28,088 nt of DNA from an uncultured Actinoplanes sp. (GTDB lineage: Bacteria; Actinomycetota; Actinomycetes; Mycobacteriales; Micromonosporaceae). The notes below the pieces were generated by a model, which was given only the letters and a program-made list of their open reading frames with translations, was not told where the DNA came from and made no database searches. Each line of letters starts with the position of its first letter. The stretch's first letter is position 1. This document shows, one piece after another, positions 14,414 to 21,285 of the stretch. A program made the translations under genes and the position numbers. The DNA lies in the NCBI RefSeq assembly GCF_934643405.1, contig NZ_CAKUCL010000072.1, positions 1-28,088 on the forward strand, read 5' to 3'.

Positions 14414-15562
14414 TCAGGCGGCGTCGGAGACGATGAGCGGCTTGATGCAGCCGTCGAGCTTGGCCGAGAACATGTGATAACCCTCGGCGATGTGCTCCAG
14501 CGGGATCCGGTGCGTCACGATGTCGCTGGGCTTGAGGTAACCGGCCCGCACGTGCTCGAACAGCCGCGGCCACTGACGCTTGACCGGGCACTGGTTCATC
14601 CGCAGGGTCAGGCCCTTGTTCATCGCGTCGCCGAACTTGACGGCGCTGAACATCGGGCCGTAGGCGCCCATCACCGAGACGGTGCCGCCCTTGCGGACCG
14701 AGTCGATCGCCCAGTTCAGCGCGACCGGGGAGCCGCCCTGCAGCTTCAGCTTCGTGGCGGTGACGTGTTGGAGCAGGTTCCCGTCCGCCTCGGCGCCGAC
14801 CGCGTCGATCGCCACGTCCGCGCCCAGGTGGTCGGTGATCTTCTTCATGTGCACGACGATGTCGTCGTACTCGGTGAAGTTGTAGGTCTCGGCGTGCGCG
14901 AACTCGGCCGCCTTGGCCAGCCGGTAGTCGAGGTGGTCGATGACGATCACCCGGCCGGCGCCCATCAGCCACGCCGACTTCGCCGCGTACAGGCCGACCG
15001 GCCCGGCGCCGAAGACGACCACCACGTCGCCCTCGGAGATGTCGCCCAGCTGCGCGCCGAAGTAGCCGGTGGCCAGCGCGTCGGTGAGCAGCACCGCGTC
15101 GTCCTCGTCCATCCAGTCCGGGATCGGGCTGGGGCCGACGTCGGCGAACGGCACCCGCACGTACTCGGCCTGACCGCCGTCGTACCCGCCGCACGTGTGC
15201 GAGTAGCCGTAGATGCCGCCCACGGCGGTGGCGTTCGGGTTCACGTTGTGGCAGTTCGCGTACATGCCGCGGGCGCAGAAGAAGCACGTGCCGCAGAAGA
15301 TGTTGAACGGGACCATCACCCGGTCGCCCGGCGCCAGCCGCTGCACCGACGGACCGACCTCGTCGACCACGCCGACGAACTCGTGCCCGAACGTCATGCC
15401 GATCCGGGTGTCGGGCATCATCCCGTGGTAGAGATGCAGGTCGGAGCCGCAGATGGCGGCGCGCGTCACCCGGACGATCGCGTCGTTGGGGTGTTCGATC
15501 GCCGGGCGGTCCTTCTCCTCCACCCGGATGCGGTAGGGACCGCGATACACCATTGCCCGCAC
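14414..15562 (-). CDS. Zinc-dependent alcohol dehydrogenase
   Basis: Predicted cytoplasmic medium-chain NAD(P)-dependent dehydrogenase of 382 residues. The catalytic zinc site has Cys38 (ICGSDLH) and His60-Glu61 (FGHEFVG). The structural zinc site has Cys90, Cys93, Cys96 and Cys104. The Rossmann motif VFGAGPVGLYAAKSAWLMGA follows. The long loop after the structural zinc and the overall pattern resemble the glutathione-independent formaldehyde dehydrogenase or dismutase branch, but the substrate is not certain. GTG 15562 is chosen because GGAGG lies 5 nt upstream. A GTTT-N15-GGGTAG promoter 36 nt upstream suggests stress induction. The downstream gene at 14388 is likely in the same operon. Confidence 0.92.
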   Translation of the reverse strand: MRAMVYRGPYRIRVEEKDRPAIEHPNDAIVRVTRAAICGSDLHLYHGMMPDTRIGMTFGHEFVGVVDEVGPSVQRLAPGDRVMVPFNIFCGTCFFCARGMYANCHNVNPNATAVGGIYGYSHTCGGYDGGQAEYVRVPFADVGPSPIPDWMDEDDAVLLTDALATGYFGAQLGDISEGDVVVVFGAGPVGLYAAKSAWLMGAGRVIVIDHLDYRLAKAAEFAHAETYNFTEYDDIVVHMKKITDHLGADVAIDAVGAEADGNLLQHVTATKLKLQGGSPVALNWAIDSVRKGGTVSVMGAYGPMFSAVKFGDAMNKGLTLRMNQCPVKRQWPRLFEHVRAGYLKPSDIVTHRIPLEHIAEGYHMFSAKLDGCIKPLIVSDAA

Positions 15563-15598
15563 GGGAGCCTCCAGTTCGGTTGGGTCGCAAGCCCGTGG

Positions 15599-15623
15599 CT
15601 ACCCGCTGTCCGGCCGGGCAAAC
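15599..15623 (-). promoter_or_regulatory. SigB/SigF-like promoter of the alcohol dehydrogenase operon
   Basis: On the minus strand GTTT (15623-15620), 15 bp, GGGTAG (15604-15599). This is the best -35 match to the SigB/SigF GTTT core in the window. The -35 lies in the loop of the hairpin at 15612-15632. Confidence 0.6.
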
Positions 15624-15632
15624 GACCCGGCC
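15612..15632 (-). terminator. Hairpin after the acyltransferase gene
   Basis: A perfect 7-bp stem GGCCGGG/CCCGGCC with a 7-nt loop lies 55 bp past the acyltransferase stop. It may terminate that transcript. Because it contains the -35 of the next promoter in its loop, it could instead be a protein-binding dyad. Confidence 0.45.
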
Positions 15633-15687
15633 AAAAGCGCCGATCAGGTGCATTCCGTCCCTGTCGCCGCGCCGTGGGCGAGCCCGG

Positions 15688-17598
15688 TCAGCCGGTTGCG
15701 ATCGCGGCCAGCTTGGGCAGCAGCCAGGGTGCGATGATCCGCTGGACGCCGGCCGGGGTGTAGTGCAGGCCGTCGCTGCGGATCCGCAGCCCGCCGACCC
15801 GCCAGGTGAACTTCCCGCCGGGGCAGACGACCGGATTGAGGTCGAGCACGGTCACCCTGCCGGGATGCCGGGCCGCCACCTCGCGCAGCAGGTCGTTCCA
15901 GGCGTCCACGCGTTCCGGCCGGTCCTCGGGGTAGAGGCTGCCGTCGGGCCTCTCGGCGCGGTGGGTGTAGGCGGCGGTGAGCAGCACGACCGCGGCGCCC
16001 CGGGAGCCGGCGATGCCGATCGCCTGCTCGAGCCGGTCGGTCAGGTACCGGTCGTAGGCCGGATCGCCGACGTGCTGGTACCGGCCCTGATAGCGGCGGT
16101 CCATCAGCTCCCAGCGGTTCAGCTCGATCACCGCGACGTCGGGGCGGTCCTGGTCGACGGCCCGCTGCCATCGCTTCGGCCACGAGGTGCAGCCGGGGTA
16201 GTTGGTGTGCGGCGTGCCCAGCTGCAGGATGTCCGGCAGGGTGGCGATGCCGCAGCCCTGGATCGCCCGGTCGCTGGTCCACATGCCGGGGTGCTCGGGC
16301 AGGTAGTTTCCGATCACCCACGAGACCGAGTCGCCGAGGAAGGTGATCCGGGGTTCCGGTCCGGCGTTCGCGGGCCGCCCGGGCCGGTCGATCGGTGCGG
16401 GCGCGGCCGGGGTCGATCGCAGCGCGGCCCGCTCGTCGGACGGCGGGGTGACCGCGCTGATCACCACCGGCGGCACCGCGGTGGCGGCGATCGGCGGGGG
16501 AGCGGTGGCGAAACCGACGGCCACCGCGATGAGGGCGACGGCGGCGCCGGTCAGCACGGCCGGCACCCGGCGCGGCAGCACCCGGCCGAGCAGGCCGTGA
16601 CGGATCGGCTGCTCGATCAGGACGTAGCTGAGCACCGCGACACCGAGCGTCCCGGCCAGCCGGACGGCGAGCAGGGGCCAGCGCGGCAGACCGGTGGCGT
16701 CCGCGGTGACGAAGGTGAACACCGGCCAGTGCCACAGGTAGACGCCGTAGGAGATGCGGCCCAGCCAGACCAGCGGCGGCATCGCGAGCAAGCGGGGGAG
16801 GACCCCGCCGGGCCCGGTCTTGATCTGGGCGATCATCAGCGCGGTGGCGACCGCCGCCACGGTCAGCCCGCCCTGGTAGAGCCAGGCGGCCTGGTCGTCG
16901 GCGACATGCCAGAGCGCCAGGGTCACCGCCGCGCCCACCGGACCCAGCACGGCGGGTATCCGCAGCGGGAGGACGGCGACCGCGGCGCCGATCAGCAGCG
17001 CCTGCGCCCGGGAGTCGGTGCCGTAGTACGCCCGAGCGATGTCGTCCGGCCGGTAGAGCAGGGCGCAGGCCGCCTGGGACGCGACCGCCCCGGCCGCGCA
17101 GACGACGATGAGCAGCCGCCGCCTGGCCAGCACCGCCACGACCAGCAGCGGCCAGATCAGGTAGAACTGCTCCTCGATGCCCAGCGACCAGGTGTGCTGC
17201 AGTGGCGACGGCGCGGCGGTGGCGGCCACGTAACCGGTGCCGCGGAAGATCATCCGCCAGTTGGCGACGTAGCCGAGCGCGGCCCACGCGTCGGTGCGCA
17301 GCAGGCCCAGCGCGTCGGTGTCCAGCAGGTAGCGCCCGGCGATCACCGTGGCCAGCAGCATCACCATCAGCGCCGGCAGCAGGCGCCGGGCCCGCCGGGT
17401 CCAGAAGCGCCGCAGGTCGATCCGGCCGTGCGCGAGCCGTTCGTGGAGCAGCAAGGACGTGATCAGGAAGCCGGACAGCACGAAGAAGGTGTCCACCCCG
17501 AGGAACCCGCCGGCCACGCCGCCGACCCCGGCATGGAACAGCACCACGGCGGTCACGGCCAGGGCGCGGAGCCCGTCGAGGGCCGGCGAGTACCTCAC
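15688..17598 (-). CDS. Acyltransferase 3 fused to SGNH domain (OatA-like)
   Basis: Predicted membrane O-acyltransferase of 636 residues. Residues 1 to about 350 form the multi-pass acyltransferase 3 domain, with His22 (VLFHAG), FLGVDTFFVLSGFLI (32-46), the WSLGIEEQFYLIWP loop and a late YLWHWPVF. A Pro/Ala-rich linker leads to a C-terminal SGNH hydrolase-like domain from about 410 with GDSVSW (nucleophile Ser) and DGLHYTPAG (Asp and His). This architecture moves acetyl groups across the membrane onto sugars, peptidoglycan or glycolipids. The acceptor here is unknown. The GTG at 17598 is the first plausible start before VRYSPALDGLRA, though the ribosome site is poor. The gene is divergent from PPK2. 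Confidence 0.9.
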   Translation of the reverse strand: MRYSPALDGLRALAVTAVVLFHAGVGGVAGGFLGVDTFFVLSGFLITSLLLHERLAHGRIDLRRFWTRRARRLLPALMVMLLATVIAGRYLLDTDALGLLRTDAWAALGYVANWRMIFRGTGYVAATAAPSPLQHTWSLGIEEQFYLIWPLLVVAVLARRRLLIVVCAAGAVASQAACALLYRPDDIARAYYGTDSRAQALLIGAAVAVLPLRIPAVLGPVGAAVTLALWHVADDQAAWLYQGGLTVAAVATALMIAQIKTGPGGVLPRLLAMPPLVWLGRISYGVYLWHWPVFTFVTADATGLPRWPLLAVRLAGTLGVAVLSYVLIEQPIRHGLLGRVLPRRVPAVLTGAAVALIAVAVGFATAPPPIAATAVPPVVISAVTPPSDERAALRSTPAAPAPIDRPGRPANAGPEPRITFLGDSVSWVIGNYLPEHPGMWTSDRAIQGCGIATLPDILQLGTPHTNYPGCTSWPKRWQRAVDQDRPDVAVIELNRWELMDRRYQGRYQHVGDPAYDRYLTDRLEQAIGIAGSRGAAVVLLTAAYTHRAERPDGSLYPEDRPERVDAWNDLLREVAARHPGRVTVLDLNPVVCPGGKFTWRVGGLRIRSDGLHYTPAGVQRIIAPWLLPKLAAIATG

Positions 17599-17638
17599 CC
17601 GGCGCTGTGTACCGAACCGGCAGGCGTCCCAAACACGC

Positions 17639-17662
17639 GATTCCGGGCCGCCGGAGGGGTAA
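17639..17662 (+). promoter_or_regulatory. SigB/SigF-like promoter of the PPK2 gene
   Basis: GATT (17639-17642), 14 bp, GGGTAA (17657-17662), ending 27 nt before ATG 17690. The last base departs from the GGGTAY consensus, so this is one of the two weakest members of the set. Confidence 0.35.
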
Positions 17663-17689
17663 GGGAAAGGCGACGAGGGAGGTCCACGA

Positions 17690-18550
17690 ATGGCCGACTT
17701 GCGCAGCCTGCTGGCTGTCGACGCCCGTACCACCGAACTCGCGGACATCGATCCGCGCAGCACGCCCGGCCTGCCGGACGACCGCGAGATCCGCAAGGAT
17801 CCGAAGGGCTGGTCGACCGGCGAGGTCAATCTGATCGGCCTGCGGCTCGCCGACTTCCAGGAGCGGCTGTTCGCGTCGGCCAAGCAGGACGCGAGCGCCC
17901 GCCGGGTGGTGCTGGTGCTGCAGGCCATGGACTGCGGCGGCAAGGACGGCACGGTACGGGCCATCGCGCGCGGCATGAACCCGGCCGGCCTCAAGGCGGT
18001 CGGCTTCGGCCCGCCCACCGCCGAGGAGCGTGCGCACGACTTCCTATGGCGGATCGAGCGGGCCCTGCCGCCGGCCGGCCACGTCGGCGTCTTCAACCGC
18101 TCCCACTACGAGGACGTGCTGGTCGTGCGGGTGCACGACCTGGTGCCGGAGAAGGAGTGGTCGGCGCGGTACGACCGGATCAACGAGTTCGAGGCGGCGC
18201 AGGCGGCGGCCGGGCTCACCTGGATCAAGGTCATGCTGCACATCTCGCCCGGCGAGCAGAAGGAGCGGCTGCTGGCCCGGCTCGACGACCCGACGAAGCA
18301 CTGGAAGTACAACCCGGGCGACCTGGACGAGCGGGCCCGCTGGGACGACTACCAGCGGGCGTACCAGGACGCGCTGACCAGGTGCGCCACCGACGTCGCC
18401 CCCTGGTACGTGGTCCCGGCGGACCGCAAGTGGTACCGCAACTGGGCGGTCGCCACGCTGCTGGAGGAGACGCTGGCCGACCTGGACCCGCAGTACCCGC
18501 CGGCCGGCTTCGACGTGCGCGAGGAGCGGGAGAGGCTGCGGTCGGCCTAG
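17690..18550 (+). CDS. ppk2: Polyphosphate kinase 2 family phosphotransferase
   Basis: Predicted cytoplasmic enzyme of 286 residues that transfers phosphate between polyphosphate and nucleotides. The Walker A region is QAMDCGGKDGTVRAI (78-92), and the Walker B/lid region HVGVFNRSHYEDVLVVRVHD (131-150) is characteristic of one-domain PPK2. HWKYNPGDLDERARWDDY and the late PWYVVPADRKWYRNWAV are further family blocks. The FNRSHYEDVL form suggests the class that uses AMP or nucleoside mono- and diphosphates, but specificity is inference. GGGAGG stands about 8 nt before the ATG. The gene is divergent from the acyltransferase, and its stop codon overlaps the next, convergent gene within CTAG. Confidence 0.93.
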   Translation: MADLRSLLAVDARTTELADIDPRSTPGLPDDREIRKDPKGWSTGEVNLIGLRLADFQERLFASAKQDASARRVVLVLQAMDCGGKDGTVRAIARGMNPAGLKAVGFGPPTAEERAHDFLWRIERALPPAGHVGVFNRSHYEDVLVVRVHDLVPEKEWSARYDRINEFEAAQAAAGLTWIKVMLHISPGEQKERLLARLDDPTKHWKYNPGDLDERARWDDYQRAYQDALTRCATDVAPWYVVPADRKWYRNWAVATLLEETLADLDPQYPPAGFDVREERERLRSA

Positions 18551-19008
18551 CCGGCCGGGACCGGCCAGACGTACGGGAGGTCGTCGGGGACGCCGGGGAA
18601 CAGGTCGCGGTAGTGGTCCGGGTCCTTGCGCACCAGCGCCGACTGGTGGCTGCGGTGCACGTCCGGGTCGCCCAGCCACGACGGCAGGCTCCCGGCCTCG
18701 GCGAGCTGCTCCTGCGTGCGCACGGCGGTCAGCCCGGTCCCGATCTCCAGGTCGACGGCGAGGGTGGTCGCGCACGTGTCGGCGCGGCCCGGGGCGGTCC
18801 AGACCGAGCACATGTCCAGCCCGTACCGGGTCAGGGCCTCCTCGTGGCCCCGCCACATCCGCACGACGGGGTGGTGCTTCCAGCCGTACGTGGGAAGAGT
18901 GAGCGCCCGGAGCACCTGGATCGTCTCCACCCGTTGTTTGCCGAGGCGGCGCGCGTCGAGAACGGCGGCGCTGTCGAGGAAGCCGGGGTAGGGCAGGAAC
19001 GTCTGCAC
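18547..19008 (-). CDS. Pyrimidine-dimer DNA glycosylase-like protein (MSMEG_6728 type)
   Basis: A 153-residue protein matching from memory the actinobacterial MSMEG_6728-type family, related to T4 endonuclease V-like pyrimidine dimer glycosylases. Recognisable blocks are QTFLPYPGF at the N-terminus, DARRLGKQRVETIQVLRAL, GWKHHPVVRMWRGHEEAL, and the C-terminal HRSHQSALVRKDPDHYR followed by DLPYVWP. DNA repair activity has not been generally shown for this branch, so function is tentative. GTG 19008 gives the family N-terminus and has GGGAAG upstream. An in-frame GTG at 19050 forms a GTGA overlap with the hydratase remnant and would add 14 residues. The last four bases overlap the PPK2 stop. Confidence 0.8.
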   Translation of the reverse strand: MQTFLPYPGFLDSAAVLDARRLGKQRVETIQVLRALTLPTYGWKHHPVVRMWRGHEEALTRYGLDMCSVWTAPGRADTCATTLAVDLEIGTGLTAVRTQEQLAEAGSLPSWLGDPDVHRSHQSALVRKDPDHYRDLFPGVPDDLPYVWPVPAG

Positions 19009-19046
19009 GGCGTGGTTCTTCCCGGGTGCGGGCCGGATATGCGCGA

Positions 19047-19337
19047 TCACGGCCAAACCGGGCGGCGGCGCTCCACGAAAGCGCGAACGCCCTCGCGGCG
19101 GTCGTCGGAGAAGACAGCCGCGCGCCAGGCGGCGTCCTCGATGTCCAGGCCGGCCGCCAGGTCGACCCGCAGGCCGCGGCGGATCGCGGTGCGCGCCTCG
19201 GCCACCGCCACCGGGGAGTTGCCGGCGATCAGCTCGGCCGTCGCGCGGGCCTCCGCGGTGTCGCGTCCGGCCGGCACCAGGCGATCGACGAGGCGCAGCT
19301 GTGCCGCCGGGCCCGCCGGGACGTGCCGGCCGGTCCA
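19047..19337 (-). pseudogene. Enoyl-CoA hydratase, C-terminal remnant
   Basis: An open stretch of 96 codons resembles only the last third of an enoyl-CoA hydratase: WTGRHVPAGPAAQLRLVDRLVP, then IAGNSPVAVAEARTAIRRGL and DDRREGVRAFVERRRPVW, which match the family's LTGRxVxAxEAxxxGLVDxVVP, ANSPLAV and DRREGxxAFxEKRxPxW patterns. A TGA at 19340-19338 immediately precedes the fragment in frame, and the crotonase N-terminal half with the oxyanion-hole residues is absent. The AraC-type gene ends only 10 bp away, so the 5' part has been deleted or replaced. The remnant shows no decay within its own frame, suggesting a recent event. Expression of a product from GTG 19277 is possible but unlikely to be catalytic. 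Confidence 0.75.
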
Positions 19338-19347
19338 TCAAACCCCC

Positions 19348-20295
19348 TCATCCCCGGAAGGCTTCCCGGTACGCCTCCGGGCCGACCCCGCGTACCCGCC
19401 GGAACTGCCGCCGCAACGTGTCCACGCTGCCGAACCCGCTGTGCCGGGCCACCGAGGCGATCGTCGCGTCCGCCTGCTCCAGCAACTGCTCGGCCCGGCG
19501 TACGCGCTGTTCGCGCACCCACGCCGCCGGTGTCGACCCGGTCGCCGCGGTGAAGTGCCGGATGAACGTGCGCGGTGACATGGCGGCACGGGCGGCGAGC
19601 GCGTCCACCGACAGGTCGGCGTCCAGGTGGTCGGCGGCCCAGTCGAGCAGCCCGGCCAGGCCCGGCCCGGCGTCCGGCGGGGTCACCGGCAGCCGCGAGT
19701 ACTGCGCCTGGCCGCCGCTGCGGTGGGCCGGCATCACCAGCTCGCGCGCCACCCGGTTGGCCACGTCCGCGCCGTGCTCCCGGCGGATCAGGTGCAGGCA
19801 CAGGTCGATGGCGGCGGCCGCGCCCGCGCTGGTGGCGATCGGCCCGTCCACCGCGTATATCCGGTCGGCATCCACGGTGACCCGTGGGAACAGGGTCGCC
19901 AGTTGCGCCGCGTAGGCCCAGTGGGTGGTGGCGGTGCGCCCGTCGAGCAGCCCGGTCGCGGCGAGCGTGAACGCCCCGGTGCACAACGCCGCCACCGTCG
20001 CGCCCCGCTCGGCCGCCCGGCGCAGCGCCACGGTCAGCGCGGCCGGCGGCGGCGGGATCGGCGGCGCCGCCCCGGTCACGATGATCAGGTCGGCGCGGTC
20101 CAGGCGGTCCAGCCCGTCGGTCGGCGTGATCAGGAAGCCGGTCGAGGTGCGCATCGGGCCGGGCGTCGCCGCGCACACCGCGTACCGGTAGCGGGGCAGC
20201 GTCGGATCGGCCCGCGGGATCCCGAAGATCTCACTGGCGATGCCCAGCTCGAAGGCGGTCACCGGCTCGGCGACCACCACCGCGACATCGGCCAT
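19348..20295 (-). CDS. GlxA-type AraC family transcription regulator
   Basis: Predicted DNA-binding regulator of 315 residues. The N-terminal DJ-1/PfpI-like domain (about 1-180) contains VAALCTGAFTLAATGLLDGR with the conserved Cys in the nucleophile-elbow position, and ATTHWAYA. The C-terminal AraC domain has two helix-turn-helices, ALAARAAMSPRTFIRHFTAA and IASVARHSGFGSVDTLRRQF. ATG 20295 is taken because AAGG precedes it; a GTG 21 nt earlier lacks a site. The gene is divergent from an EamA transporter, 90 bp apart with an inverted repeat between, so it probably controls that transporter and itself. The gene end abuts the hydratase remnant. Confidence 0.9.
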   Translation of the reverse strand: MADVAVVVAEPVTAFELGIASEIFGIPRADPTLPRYRYAVCAATPGPMRTSTGFLITPTDGLDRLDRADLIIVTGAAPPIPPPPAALTVALRRAAERGATVAALCTGAFTLAATGLLDGRTATTHWAYAAQLATLFPRVTVDADRIYAVDGPIATSAGAAAAIDLCLHLIRREHGADVANRVARELVMPAHRSGGQAQYSRLPVTPPDAGPGLAGLLDWAADHLDADLSVDALAARAAMSPRTFIRHFTAATGSTPAAWVREQRVRRAEQLLEQADATIASVARHSGFGSVDTLRRQFRRVRGVGPEAYREAFRG

Positions 20296-20354
20296 CGCCG
20301 CGCCTTCGACCGTCACCCGACCAGGATGGCACGAACTGCGGCCTGCATGGCAAA

Positions 20355-20369
20355 AACGCCAACGGCGTT
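20355..20369. promoter_or_regulatory. 15-bp inverted repeat in regulator/transporter gap
   Basis: AACGCC (20355-20360) and GGCGTT (20364-20369) are a perfect 6-bp inverted repeat around AAC, ending 16 bp before the transporter ATG. Overlapping it is a second dyad, TGGC-N6-GCCA (20348-20361). It is a candidate binding site for the divergent AraC-type regulator. Confidence 0.4.
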
Positions 20370-20385
20370 CGGGTACGGCGTAGAC

Positions 20386-21285
20386 ATGACCTTTCTCGGA
20401 CCGCTGCTCATCGTCTACGTCGTCTGGGGCTCGACCTACCTGGCGCAGAAGGTCGGACTGGAGGGCCTGCCGCCGCTCACCATGAACGCGATCCGCTTCC
20501 TGATCGCCGGCGCGCTGCTCTACGCGTACTGCCGCCGGCGCCGGATGCCGAACCCGGACCGGCCGCAGTGGCGCGCCGGCGCGATCCAGGGCCTGCTGCT
20601 GCCCGCGGCCGGCACCGGCGGCGCCGCCTGGGCCGAGCAGCGCCTGTCCTCCGGCATCACCGCGCTGTTCCTGGCCAGCATCCCGCTGTGGATCGTGCTG
20701 GGCCGGCGCTTCGCGGACCGGGAACGGGTCACCTGGCCGGTGGCGCTCGGCCTGCTCGCGGGCTTCGCCGGGGTGGCCGTGCTGGCCCGGCCCTCCGGCG
20801 GCGGCGACGCGGTATCCATCGCGGTCGCGCTCGGCGGCGCGCTCTGCTGGGGTCTCGGCACGGTCTACGCCGGGCACGCTCCCCGGCCGGCGTCGGCGCT
20901 GATGGCCAGCGCGATCGAGATGCTGTGCGCGGGCGCCATCCTGGTCGCGCTGTCCGGGCTCACCGGCGAATGGCCGCGCGTCGACGTGACCGGGCGGTCG
21001 CTGCTGGCCGTCGGCTATCTCATCGTCTTCGGCAGCCTGGTGGCGTACACGGCGTACACCTGGCTGCTGGACCATGTCCCGGCGCGGATCGCCGGCACCT
21101 ACGCCTTCGTGAACCCGGTGGTGGCCGTGCTGCTCGGCTGGTGGCTGCTGAGCGAGCCGCTGACCCCGCGCACCGTGCTGGCCACCGCGGTGATCGCGGC
21201 CGGCGTGGCGCTGATCGTGCTGGCACCGGCCGCCCCCGAACCGTCTATGTTGGATCGATGTCAGCCTTCGCGTGGCGCCCGGTGA
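20386..21285 (+). CDS. EamA/DMT family transporter
   Basis: Predicted ten-segment inner-membrane exporter of the drug/metabolite transporter superfamily, 299 residues. The two EamA repeats are visible: residues about 1-130 (VVWGSTYLAQKVGLEGLPPL, then FLIAGALLYAY) and about 145-280 (ALCWGLGTVYAG, VAYTAYTWLLDHVPARIAGTYAFVNPVVAVLLGW). Such proteins export amino acids, metabolites or drugs; the substrate is unknown. ATG 20386 begins directly with the first membrane segment and has no good ribosome site. An in-frame ATG at 20347 lies upstream of the operator and is less likely. It overlaps the next gene by 28 bp in another frame. Confidence 0.9.
   Translation: MTFLGPLLIVYVVWGSTYLAQKVGLEGLPPLTMNAIRFLIAGALLYAYCRRRRMPNPDRPQWRAGAIQGLLLPAAGTGGAAWAEQRLSSGITALFLASIPLWIVLGRRFADRERVTWPVALGLLAGFAGVAVLARPSGGGDAVSIAVALGGALCWGLGTVYAGHAPRPASALMASAIEMLCAGAILVALSGLTGEWPRVDVTGRSLLAVGYLIVFGSLVAYTAYTWLLDHVPARIAGTYAFVNPVVAVLLGWWLLSEPLTPRTVLATAVIAAGVALIVLAPAAPEPSMLDRCQPSRGAR

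Noticed and set aside
19047..19277. Complete small hydratase-like gene starting at GTG 19277
   Set aside because: Family similarity continues upstream of that codon to the in-frame TGA, so it is a 3' fragment and not a separate gene.
15553..19578. Very long plus-strand frame across the acyltransferase, PPK2 and glycosylase-like genes
   Set aside because: It has shadow composition (Arg, Gly, Ala, Gln, His) and overlaps several genes with clear catalytic motifs in other frames.
20371..20376. GGGTAC before the EamA gene as another stress-sigma promoter
   Set aside because: No GNNT occurs 14 to 16 bp upstream, unlike in the eight accepted cases.
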